Below, in pieces: positions 1 through 11,026 of a DNA stretch of 64,000 nt; the first letter of the stretch is position 1; each line of letters begins with the position of its first letter. Both the position numbers and the translations under genes were made by a program. A model generated the notes under the pieces. It ran no database searches, had not been told where the DNA came from, and saw nothing but the letters and a program-made list of their open reading frames with translations. The DNA is from an uncultured beta proteobacterium (GTDB taxonomy: Bacteria > Pseudomonadota > Gammaproteobacteria > Burkholderiales > SG8-39): the NCBI GenBank assembly GCA_903859155.1, contig CAIOLO010000082.1:1-64000 (forward strand). Reading direction: 5' to 3'.

Positions 1-60
1 CCAGGCGAGGACGAAATTGGAACCAATGAATCCTGAGCCGCCGGTCACCAGTATTGTCAT
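1..60 (-). CDS. rfbB: dTDP-glucose 4,6-dehydratase or related epimerase, N-terminus only
   Basis: Twenty codons of a minus-strand gene that runs off the left edge. The translation starts MTILVTGGSGFIGSNFV, the glycine-rich TGGxGFIGxxF dinucleotide-binding motif at the start of short-chain NAD-dependent sugar epimerases and dehydratases. The wording fits dTDP-glucose 4,6-dehydratase (dTDP-rhamnose route to O-antigen) best, but 20 residues cannot exclude another nucleotide-sugar epimerase. The ATG overlaps the stop of the upstream glycosyltransferase by four bases (ATGA), so the two are probably translationally coupled in one envelope-polysaccharide operon. Confidence 0.6.
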   Translation of the reverse strand, partial: MTILVTGGSGFIGSNFVLAW

Positions 61-812
61 CGCGCAGACCCTGCCTGCTTTGTAAGTGCCATGAGCTTGG
101 CATATTTGTTGAAGCTGTTCATGCAGCCGATCGTGATGTGAATCAGACCGGGCAGGCCGTCAAGAAAGCCGAGGCGCAGGAAATAGAATTTCAAAAACCG
201 CAGTAGAGGCGAGAATAGCAAATGTTCGAACCCGGCTTTGCGGCCGTCCGCCAACAACTGCGTTGCTTGCAGGGTGGTATAGCGATTCTGCTTCTCAAGG
301 TATTTGTCGAGCGATTCGGCCGAGTCATGCAGGAGATCGCCGCTTAGCCTGACCGGGGGGGCATCGGGAATAATTCTTTCGTGCACGGCATCCTCGCTCC
401 AGCGCGCGTGGCGACGATGAAACAGCCGCAAGCTCAGGTCCGGATAGCCCTCACCATGGCGCAGCCAGCGACCGAGGAAGCGGTTGCGGCGCGCCATCGT
501 GAAAGCGTTTGCCCGGGGGGCGGCAAGCTCGGCGAGAATGGCGCTCTTCAGAACATCACTTACACGTTCGTCGGCATCCAGGCACAGGACCCAGTCATTT
601 TTCGCCTCATCGACGGCAAATTGCTTCTGGCGGCCGAAACCGAGCCAGTCCTTTTCGATTATGCGGGCACCCATGGTTTGCGCTATTTCCAGGGTCTGGT
701 CGGTGCTGCCAGAATCGACAACAAGTATTTCGTCCGCAAACGATGCACTGCCCAGGCAGGCCTCCAGCTGAAGGCCTGCGTCGCGTGTGATGATGACGAC
801 AGAGAAAGGCAT
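57..812 (-). CDS. Family 2 glycosyltransferase, WaaE/KdtX-like (LPS core)
   Basis: A 251-residue GT-A fold glycosyltransferase, the usual size for the WaaE/KdtX-like group that adds a sugar to the LPS inner core. The N-terminus has the GT2 pattern: beta strand PFSVVIITRD, then DEILVVDSGSTDQT, then the DADER metal-binding DxD-type motif near residue 80. I chose the ATG at 812 (MPFSVV) over the TTG at 830 because it begins at the family's first strand; no strong ribosome site precedes either. It lies divergent from waaC and overlaps the rfbB-like gene, both of which support a role in LPS. The exact sugar and acceptor cannot be read from the sequence. Confidence 0.8.
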   Translation of the reverse strand: MPFSVVIITRDAGLQLEACLGSASFADEILVVDSGSTDQTLEIAQTMGARIIEKDWLGFGRQKQFAVDEAKNDWVLCLDADERVSDVLKSAILAELAAPRANAFTMARRNRFLGRWLRHGEGYPDLSLRLFHRRHARWSEDAVHERIIPDAPPVRLSGDLLHDSAESLDKYLEKQNRYTTLQATQLLADGRKAGFEHLLFSPLLRFLKFYFLRLGFLDGLPGLIHITIGCMNSFNKYAKLMALTKQAGSAR

Positions 813-1011
813 TGTGCAGTTTATAATCAATATCTTAAAAGCCGTTTCAGAATCGTCGAAACGGCCCCGGACTTAGGGCGGTTTGAGGGGTGAATACCCT
901 TTACTTGAATCATTTCTTGGAGGCAAGGATCCGAATTGCCTGGCCTGGAATTGCCCGGTACGCCGATGGATTGCCGATTTTACCCCTGGCGAAAATAGCA
1001 AGGATCCGACG

Positions 1012-1968
1012 ATGAGAAAAATCCTGCTGATCAAGACCTCTTCGCTGGGTGACGTGGTGCACAACTTACCGGTTGTCACGGATATCCGCAGGAATTTTCC
1101 CAATGCCGTGATCGACTGGGTCGTGGAAGAAGCATATCTGCCATTGGTGCAGTTGCACCCGGGGGTGCATGAGGCTATTCCGGTTGCGATCCGCCGCTGG
1201 CGCAGGCGGCCGTTGAAATTGGCTACCTGGACTGAAATACGCAGGCTGCGACAGAGATTGAGGCACGATCGCTACGAGCTTGTTATCGACACCCAGGGTT
1301 TGATCAAGAGTGCGCTGCTTGCCGCCGCCGCGCAGGGACGCCGCCACGGATTCGACGCAGCCAGTGCGCGTGAGCCGATTGCGGCGCGCTTTTACGATGT
1401 TTGCCACCACGTCGCGCGCAGTCAGCATGCCGTTGTTCGCAATCGGGAACTTGCCGCGCGAGCGCTGGGCTATCGCAATGGCGACACGGTCGATTTTGGC
1501 CTGCGTAGCGGGGCCTCACCTCGTGATAAGGCGAGCGATTGCCGAATCGTGCTGCTGCATTCGACCAGCCGCGCCGATAAGCACTGGCCCGAGGAGAGGT
1601 GGTTGGAACTGGGCAATCTGATCGAGTCGGCGGGTGGCAGTGTCGTCCTGCCATGGGGAAGTTCGAGCGAGCGCTTGCGCAGCGAGCGCATCGCATCCTC
1701 GCTGCGGCATGCGCAGATTCCCGGCGCCTTGTCGATTCAGGCGGTCGCGGCGCTGCTTGCGCAATGCAGCGGCGTTGCCGGACTCGATACCGGGCTTACT
1801 CACCTGGCGGCGGCGTTTGGGACCCCGGTTGCAGCCATTTATTGCGCCACCGATCCCGGATTGACTGGCGTCTATGGTTCAAGCCGGGCGCAGAATCTGG
1901 GCGGGCCGGATCACGCCCCTCAAGCTCACCAGGTGTTTGAAATGCTGCAGACTTGCGGGGCGCTGTGA
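1012..1968 (+). CDS. waaC: Lipopolysaccharide heptosyltransferase I
   Basis: A 318-residue GT-B, family 9 glycosyltransferase that transfers the first L-glycero-D-manno-heptose to Kdo2-lipid A at the inner face of the cytoplasmic membrane. The N-terminus ILLIKTSSLGDVVHNLP is the typical heptosyltransferase signature, and the C-terminal half has GLDTGLTHLAAAFGTP, the nucleotide-sugar binding region of the family. The ATG at 1012 was chosen over upstream in-frame codons because AAGGA sits eight bases before it and the protein then starts at the conserved motif. Its stop overlaps the GTG start of waaA (GTGA), so the two are coupled. Confidence 0.93.
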   Translation: MRKILLIKTSSLGDVVHNLPVVTDIRRNFPNAVIDWVVEEAYLPLVQLHPGVHEAIPVAIRRWRRRPLKLATWTEIRRLRQRLRHDRYELVIDTQGLIKSALLAAAAQGRRHGFDAASAREPIAARFYDVCHHVARSQHAVVRNRELAARALGYRNGDTVDFGLRSGASPRDKASDCRIVLLHSTSRADKHWPEERWLELGNLIESAGGSVVLPWGSSSERLRSERIASSLRHAQIPGALSIQAVAALLAQCSGVAGLDTGLTHLAAAFGTPVAAIYCATDPGLTGVYGSSRAQNLGGPDHAPQAHQVFEMLQTCGAL

Positions 1969-3251
1969 TCTGGCGTCTGGGCTACACGCTGCTGTTGTGG
2001 GGTGCATTGCCGGCAATTCTTGTGCGGCTGTACTGGCGGAGTTTTCGCGAACCAGCTTATCTTGAGAGGTTTGGCGAGCGCTTCGGACATTACGCCCCCG
2101 GCGATACGCGCGCCCCCGGCCGCCGGCTTATCTGGGTCCACGCAGTATCGCTCGGTGAAATGCATGCGGCAAAGCCGCTGGTCGAGCGCCTGATTACGCA
2201 ATATCCGCAGCATGAGATTTTGCTTACCCAGATGACTGCTTCCGGGTGTGAAGCCGCGCAGAAGTTGTTTGCGGGGCGCGCACAAATTGTCTGGCTGCCT
2301 TACGACTATCCGTTTGCGGTTCGCGCATTTCTTGAGCGTTTTCGCCCGGACCTGGGCATACTCATCGAAACCGAAGTGTGGTTCAACCTGATTGCGGCAT
2401 GCCGCGACAAGGGGGTGCCGCTGCTGCTGGCGAATGCACGCCTGTCCGAGCGATCGGCATCGGGATACCTGAAAATTGCTCCGCTGGCCCGCCCGGCGTT
2501 CGCTTCATTCGCGGCAATCGCCGCGCAATCCGAGGATGACGCGAGGCGGTTCGCAGCACTTGGCGCCCTATCGGTCATCGTGACCGGCAACCTGAAATTT
2601 GACGTCGAGGCCGCCCCCGGAAGCGAGCAATTGGCGAGGGAATTTCGCGCGCGCTTCGGCCAGCAAAAGGTCTTCCTGGCCGCCAGCACCCGGGACGGGG
2701 AAGAAGCGCTGATTCTGGACGCGCTAGAAGCGCAACCTCTGCGGGACACCCTGACGGCCATAGTGCCGCGCCATCCGCAGCGTTTTGCCGATGTCGCCGC
2801 GCTGTTCGAACAACGCGGCCTGGCGTATGCGCGCCGTAGCGCCAATTGCCAGGTACCCGGCGAATGCCGCTATTTTCTTGGCGACAGCGTTGGCGAACTG
2901 GCCGCTTACTATCGCGCAGCCGATGTCGCGTTCGTCGGTGGCAGTCTGCTGGACTACGGCGCCCAGAATCTCATTGAAGCCTGTGCCGCGGGGATCCCTG
3001 TGCTTATCGGACCTTCGGTCTACAACTTTGCCATGGCGGCCGAGCAGGCCAAACAGGCCGGGGCGGCACGGAGTGCCGGGGATGCTGCGGGAATTCTCAT
3101 GGAAGCTTCCCGACTGCTGGAAGATCCGGCTGCGCGCCGTTCCATGGGAGATGCCGGGCTGTCATTTTGCGCGACTCACCGGGGCGCTGCCGACAGGATG
3201 GCGGGGATTGCTGCCCGGCTTCTGGGAGGTGCGCCGTGTCAGCTGGACTGA
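1965..3251 (+). CDS. waaA: 3-deoxy-D-manno-octulosonic acid (Kdo) transferase
   Basis: A 428-residue GT-B enzyme that transfers Kdo from CMP-Kdo to the lipid A precursor, an essential LPS step. One N-terminal hydrophobic segment (about residues 7-24) anchors it to the inner membrane. Family motifs are present: WVHAVSLGEMHAAKPL, the stretch around LIETEVWFNL, and VGGSLLDYGAQNLIEA near the C-terminus. The start is taken as GTG at 1965, which gives the four-base GTGA overlap with waaC; a TTG at 1953 is a less likely alternative. It converges with tolC, 30 bases away, with no clear terminator between them. Confidence 0.95.
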   Translation: MIWRLGYTLLLWGALPAILVRLYWRSFREPAYLERFGERFGHYAPGDTRAPGRRLIWVHAVSLGEMHAAKPLVERLITQYPQHEILLTQMTASGCEAAQKLFAGRAQIVWLPYDYPFAVRAFLERFRPDLGILIETEVWFNLIAACRDKGVPLLLANARLSERSASGYLKIAPLARPAFASFAAIAAQSEDDARRFAALGALSVIVTGNLKFDVEAAPGSEQLAREFRARFGQQKVFLAASTRDGEEALILDALEAQPLRDTLTAIVPRHPQRFADVAALFEQRGLAYARRSANCQVPGECRYFLGDSVGELAAYYRAADVAFVGGSLLDYGAQNLIEACAAGIPVLIGPSVYNFAMAAEQAKQAGAARSAGDAAGILMEASRLLEDPAARRSMGDAGLSFCATHRGAADRMAGIAARLLGGAPCQLD

Positions 3252-3281
3252 TGCGGCGAATTTGCGCCTTTCAATCCAGGT

Positions 3282-4619
3282 TCAGTCGTTGCCCAGCAGG
3301 CGGTTGACCGCCTCGACATCCTCTTCGGCAAGCGTTCCTGCCGCAGCCTTCAGGCGTAATCCGTTCATGATTGCGTCATAGCGCGCCCGGGCAAGGTCGC
3401 GCTTGGTCGAAAAAAGCTGCTGTTGCGAATTCAGCACGTCGATATTGATGCGCACACCAACCTCGTATCCGAGTTTGTTGGAGGCGAGAGCCGTCTCGGA
3501 CGACGTCACGGCCTGCTCCAGTGCCCGCACCTGCGCGATGCCGTTGGTAACGCCGACAAAAGATTGGCGAGCGGTCAGGGCCGCCTGACGGCGGCTATTC
3601 TCCAGATCGGAACGCGCACGGTCCAGGTTGGCGAGCGATTCCCTGATGCGCGAATCAACGGACCAGCCGGCAAAGATTGGCACCGCAATCTGCAATCCCA
3701 GCGTTCCGGTACGGATGTCGGCACCGACACCGCTGGTGGTATTGCCGCCTGTGGCGCTGTTGGCATAGGTGGCGACGATGTCTACGGTCGGCTTATGGCC
3801 CGCGCGGCTACGATCCACTTCACGCGCCGCAATTTCCGCTGCCGCCTCCTGGATGCGGACAGGATACGCACTCTTCTGCGCGGCACCTACCCAGTCTTCC
3901 ATCCGATTGGGTTGCGGTGGCGCCATCGTGAAATTCGAGCGCAACGGCGTCAATATCCCGGGATCCTTTCCCAGTATTTCCTGCAGCGATTGGCTGCGCA
4001 GTTCCAGATCGTTTTGAGCGGCGATTTCCTGCGAAACAGAGAGGTCGAAGCGTGCCTGCGCCTCGTTGGTATCCGTTATCGTGGTTGTGCCTACCTCGAA
4101 ATTCCTTTTCGCCTGCGCAAGCTGTTCCGTAATGGCGGCTTTCTGCGCGCGAATGAAGGCAAGATTGTTTTGTGTGTTGAGCACGTCGAAATAGGCTTGT
4201 GACACGCGTACCACCAGGTCCTGGAACGCCTGCCCGAATTGCGACTCTGCCTGGGCCACCTGGAACTCGGCCTGTTCAAGCTGCAAAACGTTCTGCGGGC
4301 GAAACAGCGGTTGCGTCAAGGTGAACGTGAATATGTTGCTGGCGAAATTCCGTGTTTGCGGAAAATTGTTGGTGGGATTGCGCTGCAGCAGATGGTTATT
4401 GCTTTCCAAGGAAGTGCCGGCGAAGTTCAGTGTCGGCAACATCAATGCGCGTCCCTGCGGCAATCTTTCGCGGCCGGCAGCCAAAGATGCGCGGGCGGAG
4501 GAAAAGACGGCGTCGTTCGCGGTCGCATCACGAAATACCTGCAGCAGATCGGCCCCGACCGCCGGAGCCGCCAGGGACAGCGCTGATACCGCAGCAAACA
4601 GGAAATTAAGGGATCTCAT
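3282..4619 (-). CDS. tolC: TolC-family outer membrane efflux/type I secretion channel
   Basis: A 445-residue outer membrane channel protein that forms the trimeric exit duct for tripartite efflux pumps and type I secretion. It begins with a signal peptide (MRSLNFLFAAVSALSLAAPAVGA, cleaved near residue 23). The rest is long alpha-helical stretches with the family's internal duplication: NNLAFIRAQKAAITEQLAQAKRNF in the first half, and ALEQAVTSSETALASNKLGYEVGVR with INIDVLNSQQQL in the second. It is the last gene of a pcm-rhodanese-tolC operon, starting 11 bases after the rhodanese stop. Confidence 0.93.
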   Translation of the reverse strand: MRSLNFLFAAVSALSLAAPAVGADLLQVFRDATANDAVFSSARASLAAGRERLPQGRALMLPTLNFAGTSLESNNHLLQRNPTNNFPQTRNFASNIFTFTLTQPLFRPQNVLQLEQAEFQVAQAESQFGQAFQDLVVRVSQAYFDVLNTQNNLAFIRAQKAAITEQLAQAKRNFEVGTTTITDTNEAQARFDLSVSQEIAAQNDLELRSQSLQEILGKDPGILTPLRSNFTMAPPQPNRMEDWVGAAQKSAYPVRIQEAAAEIAAREVDRSRAGHKPTVDIVATYANSATGGNTTSGVGADIRTGTLGLQIAVPIFAGWSVDSRIRESLANLDRARSDLENSRRQAALTARQSFVGVTNGIAQVRALEQAVTSSETALASNKLGYEVGVRINIDVLNSQQQLFSTKRDLARARYDAIMNGLRLKAAAGTLAEEDVEAVNRLLGND

Positions 4620-4630
4620 CGCTAATTTTC

Positions 4631-4960
4631 TCAGTAGACCGCCATGGTCGGATCAATCAATCGGGCCCAGGCATCGACACCGCCGGCAAGATTGTGGAGT
4701 TTTGCGAAACCGCCACGCTCCAGGAATTGTGCGACCTGCATGCTTCGTCCACCATGATGGCATATCACGACCATCTCGGTATTCGGATCCAGGCTGGCGC
4801 ATTCTTCCCCGATCCGATTCATGGGGATGGTGAGCGAGCCTTCAATCCGGCATACCTCAACCTCCCAGGGTTCGCGAACGTCCAGCAATACCGGTGGCCT
4901 TCGGGAAGCGTCACCAAGCCAGTCACGCAGCTCCCGTGGCTGAAGTTGCTGTACCGACAT
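4631..4960 (-). CDS. Single-domain rhodanese-like sulfurtransferase
   Basis: A 109-residue cytoplasmic protein made of one rhodanese domain. The active-site loop is CHHGGRS, with the catalytic cysteine in the expected place after VVI, and LLDVREPWEVEVCRI is the conserved N-terminal rhodanese signature. Such small proteins carry sulfane sulfur as a persulfide; the acceptor here is unknown. It starts two bases after the pcm stop and is followed closely by tolC, an arrangement I recognise from many betaproteobacteria, which implies co-transcription but not a shared biochemical pathway. Confidence 0.9.
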   Translation of the reverse strand: MSVQQLQPRELRDWLGDASRRPPVLLDVREPWEVEVCRIEGSLTIPMNRIGEECASLDPNTEMVVICHHGGRSMQVAQFLERGGFAKLHNLAGGVDAWARLIDPTMAVY

Positions 4961-4962
4961 CT

Positions 4963-5634
4963 TCAGAATTTAAAGCGCGCGGGCTGCAATGCATTGGTCA
5001 GTGGTGCAATACAGGTCTCAAACAGGTCCTTTTGAACGCAGCATCCAGACGCATCGCGGCTAATAACGCGCGCGGCCATTACCGGTTCATCGCCAACTAT
5101 CGCAAAAATCCTGCCACCGGGTTTGAGCTGCTCGAGAAGTGAATCGGGCACCACCGGGGTGGAAGCCGTGAGGACGATGACGTCGTAGGGCGCATGCCGC
5201 GTCCATCCAAGCGCCGCATCACCAATTTCCACTATGGCATTGTCTATGCTTTCTGCGGCAAGATTCGCTTGGCCCGTTTTGGCAATTTCGGGATTGATCT
5301 CGACAGAAAACACACGTCCGGCGCAATGCGCCAGCAATGCAGTGAAATAACCCGATCCCGTTCCTACTTCCAGAACGCGATCGGATTTTTTTAGTCCAAG
5401 GCTCTGCAGGACCCGGGCTTCGACCCGGGGCGCCCACATGCGTTCACCGGGTTCGCTGCCCAGCGGGATCTCCAGATCACTGAAGGCGAGCGCGCGATGT
5501 GCTTCAGGCACGAACTTTTCCCTGCGGAGCAGATAGAGCAGGTCGAGTATTTCCTGATCCAACACCTCCCAGGGGCGAATCTGCTGTTCAACCATATTGA
5601 AACGGGCTTGCTCGATATTTAGCGATGTATTCAT
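4963..5634 (-). CDS. pcm: Protein-L-isoaspartate O-methyltransferase
   Basis: A 223-residue SAM-dependent methyltransferase of the PCMT family, which methylates isoaspartyl residues in damaged proteins so that they can be repaired. The SAM-binding motif I is VLEVGTGSGYFTALLA, and the upstream stretch with RMWAPRVEARVLQ matches the family's substrate-binding region. The start is set at the ATG at 5634 (MNTSLNIEQARFNMVEQQIRPW), since RxNMVEQQIRP is the usual beginning; an in-frame ATG 18 codons upstream is less likely. It is first in the operon with the rhodanese and tolC, and is divergent from thiC. Confidence 0.9.
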   Translation of the reverse strand: MNTSLNIEQARFNMVEQQIRPWEVLDQEILDLLYLLRREKFVPEAHRALAFSDLEIPLGSEPGERMWAPRVEARVLQSLGLKKSDRVLEVGTGSGYFTALLAHCAGRVFSVEINPEIAKTGQANLAAESIDNAIVEIGDAALGWTRHAPYDVIVLTASTPVVPDSLLEQLKPGGRIFAIVGDEPVMAARVISRDASGCCVQKDLFETCIAPLTNALQPARFKF

Positions 5635-5725
5635 GATTTGCGGTATTACCTGAACCACGGGAAGGAATGGAATTCTAGCATCGCTCAATTACGGCGAGAC
5701 CCGAATTTCTGCCGATGCCGAAAGT

Positions 5726-5753
5726 TTGCCGCTTGCCACGCGCAAGCTGATAG
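5726..5753 (+). promoter_or_regulatory. Candidate sigma-70 promoter for the thiC transcript
   Basis: TTGCCG and TGATAG are separated by 16 bases. Transcription would start near 5760, just ahead of the TPP riboswitch. The match is only moderate; its position is the main support. Confidence 0.35.
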
Positions 5754-5771
5754 GGTAAGTTCAGGATTGCA

Positions 5772-7827
<2,056 letters not shown>

Positions 7828-7916
7828 ATCACCAAGGGGCAATTGCGAGGTCCCGGCAAGCGCCCCTCGTCGCCTGATCCGGGATGCCTGCTCGTCAAGC
7901 GGTAAGATACGGACAC

Positions 7917-8732
7917 ATGGATCCCATTTTCCTCAAAGCCCTGATCATGGGCGTGGTCGAAGGTCTGACCGAGTTTCTCCCGATATCCAGCACCGGCCAC
8001 CTCATTGTGGCCGGCGACCTGTTGGACTTCAGTGACGACAAGGCCAAAGTATTCCAGGTGGTCATACAGACTGGCGCGATGCTGGCAATCGTGTGGGAGT
8101 ACCGAAAACGCTTCACAGGAGTCCTGGCCGGCCTTGCAGGCGACCGCAGAGCGCAACGTTTCGCCGCAAACCTGTTGATTGCGTTTCTGCCTGCAGCATG
8201 CCTGGGACTGGCTTTTGGCAGTTTGATTAAATCGCATTTGTTCAAGCCCGTGCCCGTTGCTCTTGCTTTTGTTGTCGGCGGTTTCATCATTTTGTGGGTG
8301 GAGCGACGGCAGCGCGCCGCACGAGTTGAAACCGTGGATGACATGGATTGGCGCGACGCGCTGAAGGTAGGCTGTGCACAGGCTTTTGCGCTGATACCCG
8401 GGACCTCGCGTTCCGGCGCCACCATCATCGGCGGGATGCTGTTTGGGTTGTCGCGACGCGCCGCGACCGAGTTCTCGTTTTTTCTCGCGGTACCCACCCT
8501 CGTCGCGGCCGGCGCCTATGATCTGTGGAAACACCGCGGACTGCTGGGCTTTGACGACCTGGGGATATTCGCTGTTGGATCCGTCGCAGCGTTCCTGTCT
8601 GCATTCGCTTGCGTGCGCTGGCTGATCCGTTATGTCGCCACGCACGATTTCAGGCCATTTGCCTGGTATCGGATCGCCTTCGGAATCGTGGTGTTACTGA
8701 CGGCCTACACGGGGATGGTGAACTGGGGCTGA
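7917..8732 (+). CDS. uppP: Undecaprenyl-diphosphatase
   Basis: A 271-residue polytopic inner membrane enzyme (BacA/UppP) that dephosphorylates undecaprenyl pyrophosphate to recycle the lipid carrier for peptidoglycan and O-antigen; extra copies confer bacitracin tolerance. The two family motifs are present: [15 protein letters not shown] near residues 16-30 and [11 protein letters not shown] around residues 160-170, with several hydrophobic helices between and after. The ATG at 7917 is preferred because it begins the first helix; upstream in-frame codons add a non-conserved tail. It is the same strand as thiC and converges with the rhodanese gene 14 bases downstream. Confidence 0.95.
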   Translation: MDPIFLKALIMGVVEGLTEFLPISSTGHLIVAGDLLDFSDDKAKVFQVVIQTGAMLAIVWEYRKRFTGVLAGLAGDRRAQRFAANLLIAFLPAACLGLAFGSLIKSHLFKPVPVALAFVVGGFIILWVERRQRAARVETVDDMDWRDALKVGCAQAFALIPGTSRSGATIIGGMLFGLSRRAATEFSFFLAVPTLVAAGAYDLWKHRGLLGFDDLGIFAVGSVAAFLSAFACVRWLIRYVATHDFRPFAWYRIAFGIVVLLTAYTGMVNWG

Positions 8733-8746
8733 TTCCGTACCGTGCT

Positions 8747-9202
8747 TCAGCTTTGCACCCATGGCAGACCGGCTGCGCGCCACCCGCCGAGTTTGTTACG
8801 GTGGCCGTTTTCGTCCTTGTCGCCTTCAAAGCCTTCGAGGACATTGAAGCAGTTTGTGCAGCCGGCCTGGGTGGCCGCGATCGCGGCATTGTGCGACCTT
8901 GCGCCGGACCGGCATATGAACAGGAGCGGTGCATGAGCCGCAGGCGCGGCATTTTTTAGCTGTTCGATGAAGCGCGGGTTTCTGACCCCTTCAGGCCAAC
9001 TGTTCCACTCAATCGTCACTGCTCCGGGCACCCGACCAACCCAATCCAATTCCGCCTGGCTGCGCACATCGACCAATTGGGCATCGCTGTCGGCCTGCAA
9101 TAGAGCGCTGGCCTCGGCAGGCAACAGGGCGCCGGCATAAGGAAGGTTTTTTTCCTTGGCGCGCGCATGGGCGCGTTGAAGCAGGGTTTGGATATCGTCC
9201 AT
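8747..9202 (-). CDS. Rhodanese-like domain protein, divergent from glnA
   Basis: A 151-residue cytoplasmic protein with one rhodanese domain and a longer helical N-terminus (MDDIQTLLQRAHARAKEKNLPY). The domain has LVDVRSQAELDWVGRVPGA and the active-site loop CRSGARS with the catalytic cysteine. The C-terminal half includes FNVLEGFEGDKD, found in this betaproteobacterial subgroup. The start is placed at the ATG at 9202 because this begins the conserved part; an ATG at 9259 would lie inside an NtrC-like site. It is transcribed away from glnA, so the two share the NtrC enhancer region. Confidence 0.87.
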   Translation of the reverse strand: MDDIQTLLQRAHARAKEKNLPYAGALLPAEASALLQADSDAQLVDVRSQAELDWVGRVPGAVTIEWNSWPEGVRNPRFIEQLKNAAPAAHAPLLFICRSGARSHNAAIAATQAGCTNCFNVLEGFEGDKDENGHRNKLGGWRAAGLPWVQS

Positions 9203-9258
9203 GATCTGATCGGGAAATTTATCGATTGATATTAACAAGAAATTGAGGAAGAGATACA

Positions 9259-9275
9259 TGCACCTTATTGGTGCG
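9259..9275 (+). promoter_or_regulatory. NtrC-like enhancer site 1 upstream of glnA
   Basis: TGCACCTTATTGGTGCG closely matches the NtrC consensus TGCACC-N5-GGTGCA (only the last base of the dyad differs). It is centred about 130 bases upstream of the start expected from the 9372 sigma-54 promoter and 31 bases from the second site, the same helical face. Confidence 0.8.
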
Positions 9276-9289
9276 GTTTGGCTACAAGA

Positions 9290-9306
9290 CGCACTAAAAT
9301 GGCGCC
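9290..9306 (+). promoter_or_regulatory. NtrC-like enhancer site 2 upstream of glnA
   Basis: CGCACTAAAATGGCGCC differs in three bases from the enterobacterial glnA NtrC site TGCACTAAAATGGTGCA. It is spaced 31 bases (three helical turns) from site 1, like the paired enterobacterial enhancer sites. Confidence 0.75.
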
Positions 9307-9340
9307 TTGGCTCCGTGGTTGGAATGGTTCTGCCCTCTTA

Positions 9341-9356
9341 TGGCACAATGAACGCA
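9341..9356 (+). promoter_or_regulatory. Sigma-54-like promoter (upstream of two)
   Basis: TGGCACAATGAACGCA has a full TGGCAC -24 element and the invariant GG-N10-GC spacing; the -12 side (ACGC instead of TTGC) is weak. It is probably secondary to the site at 9372. Confidence 0.5.
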
Positions 9357-9371
9357 TAGGATTTTCCCGCG

Positions 9372-9387
9372 TGGCATAAATTCTGCT
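9372..9387 (+). promoter_or_regulatory. Sigma-54 promoter for glnA
   Basis: TGGCATAAATTCTGCT keeps the -24 GG and -12 GC elements with exact spacing and fits the consensus TGGCAC-N5-TTGCW at most positions. Transcription would start near 9399, putting the two NtrC-like sites at about -101 and -132 and leaving a 5' leader of some 70 bases. Confidence 0.72.
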
Positions 9388-9471
9388 CAGGGAGTATCCA
9401 TCCGCCGCGGTTTTCGTCGGCCACCCCAGTAGCTTCTGTTCATTCATCCATACCCTCAAGGAGAGTTTTCC

Positions 9472-10887
9472 ATGGCGATGTCCGCAAATGACGTGCTGAA
9501 AATGCTGAAGGACAAGGAGGTCAAGTTTGTTGACGTCCGCTTTACGGATACGCGCGGCAAGGAGCAGCACGTTCAAGTTCCGGCAAAACAATTCACCATG
9601 GACAAATTCGAGAACGGGCACGCTTTTGACGGCTCCTCGATCGCCGGATGGAAGGGTATCGAAGCCTCCGACATGTTGCTGATGCCCGACCCGGATAGTG
9701 CGCGCCTGGATCCGTTCATCGATGAACTGACCTTGAATATCACCTGCGATGTGGTCGAACCCTCGGATATGAAAGGTTATGACCGGGACCCGCGTTCCCT
9801 CGCAAAACGTGCCGAGGCCTACCTGAAATCGAGCGGTCTCGGGGATACCGCCTACTTTGGCCCGGAACCTGAGTTTTTCATATTTGACGGAGTGACCTGG
9901 AACGTCGACATGTCCGGTTGCTTTGTGAAAATCACTTCGGAAGAAGCGCCGTGGTCCACCGGTATCGAACACGAGGGTGGCAATACAGGCCACCGTGCCC
10001 CGGTGAAGGGCGGGTATTTTCCGGTTGCGCCCCAGGATTCCCTTCAGGATATCCGCAATGCCATGTCATTGGCGCTGGAACAGCAGGGCGTCGAGGTGGA
10101 GGTGTTCCACCACGAAGTAGCGGCAGCCGGCCAATGCGAGATCGGTACCATGTTCAACTCGCTGGTAAAGCGCGCCGACTGGACCCAGATTCTCAAATAC
10201 ACCGTCTGGAACGTGGCGCATTCCTTTGGCAAAACGGCGACCTTCATGCCCAAGCCGGTGGTCGGTGACAACGGTTCAGGGATGCACGTCCATCAATCGG
10301 TATGGAAGGGGGGGCAGAATCTTTTTGCCGGTAACGGCTATGCAGGCTTGTCCGATTTTGCCCTTTATTACATCGGCGGCATCATCAAGCACGCCAAGGC
10401 CCTGAACGCCATCACCAATCCGGGAACCAACTCGTACAAGCGGCTGGTGCCGGGTTTCGAGGCGCCGATCAATCTTGCTTATTCCGCGCGCAATCGTTCC
10501 GCTTCATGCCGGATTCCCCATGTTTCGAATCCGAAAGGGCGGCGCGTCGAAGTGCGTTTCCCGGATCCGACCGCCAACCCATACCTCGCTTTTTCTGCGT
10601 TGCTTCTGGCCGGGCTGGACGGGGTGCAGAACAAGATTCACCCCGGCGATCCTATCGACAAGAACCTGTACGACCTGCCGCCATCGCAGGCCAAGAAGGT
10701 TCCCAATGTCTGTTCATCGCTGGAAATGGCGCTGGAACATTTGGACAAGGATCGGTCTTTCCTGACCAAGGGCGGAGTGTTCTCGGATGACTTCATCGAT
10801 GCCTATATCAGTCTCAAGATGGAGGAAGTGACGCGCTTCCGGATGACGACCCATCCGGTCGAATTCGATATGTATTACTCGTCTTAA
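9472..10887 (+). CDS. glnA: Type I glutamine synthetase
   Basis: A 471-residue dodecameric enzyme that makes glutamine from glutamate, ammonia and ATP, the main point of ammonium assimilation. Signature stretches are [12 protein letters not shown], the catalytic [10 protein letters not shown] block (residues about 265-275), and NRSASCRIP. The adenylylation-site tyrosine region of GSI-beta enzymes is present as NLYDLPP near residue 400, so activity is probably also controlled by GlnE adenylylation (known for the family). AAGGAGAG lies eight bases before the ATG. NtrC-like sites, sigma-54-like promoters and a downstream terminator make it a self-contained transcription unit. Confidence 0.97.
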   Translation: MAMSANDVLKMLKDKEVKFVDVRFTDTRGKEQHVQVPAKQFTMDKFENGHAFDGSSIAGWKGIEASDMLLMPDPDSARLDPFIDELTLNITCDVVEPSDMKGYDRDPRSLAKRAEAYLKSSGLGDTAYFGPEPEFFIFDGVTWNVDMSGCFVKITSEEAPWSTGIEHEGGNTGHRAPVKGGYFPVAPQDSLQDIRNAMSLALEQQGVEVEVFHHEVAAAGQCEIGTMFNSLVKRADWTQILKYTVWNVAHSFGKTATFMPKPVVGDNGSGMHVHQSVWKGGQNLFAGNGYAGLSDFALYYIGGIIKHAKALNAITNPGTNSYKRLVPGFEAPINLAYSARNRSASCRIPHVSNPKGRRVEVRFPDPTANPYLAFSALLLAGLDGVQNKIHPGDPIDKNLYDLPPSQAKKVPNVCSSLEMALEHLDKDRSFLTKGGVFSDDFIDAYISLKMEEVTRFRMTTHPVEFDMYYSS

Positions 10888-10937
10888 AAGGCTGTTTTTA
10901 CGAAAGTTTTATTCCATAACGCAAATTCCGTGTGGCA

Positions 10938-10972
10938 GGGACAGAGCCCAAAGCTCTGTCCCTTTTGTATTT
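10938..10972 (+). terminator. Rho-independent terminator after glnA
   Basis: A perfect 10-bp stem, GGGACAGAGC (10938-10947) with GCTCTGTCCC (10953-10962), and a 5-base loop, followed by TTTTGTATTT. It lies 50 bases after the glnA stop and separates glnA from the DUF4124-ntrBC genes. Confidence 0.92.
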
Positions 10973-11026
10973 GTAATCAAGGCTTAATTGGCCTAGACTT
11001 AACGTCCCTTCGGAGATCGGTGGGCC

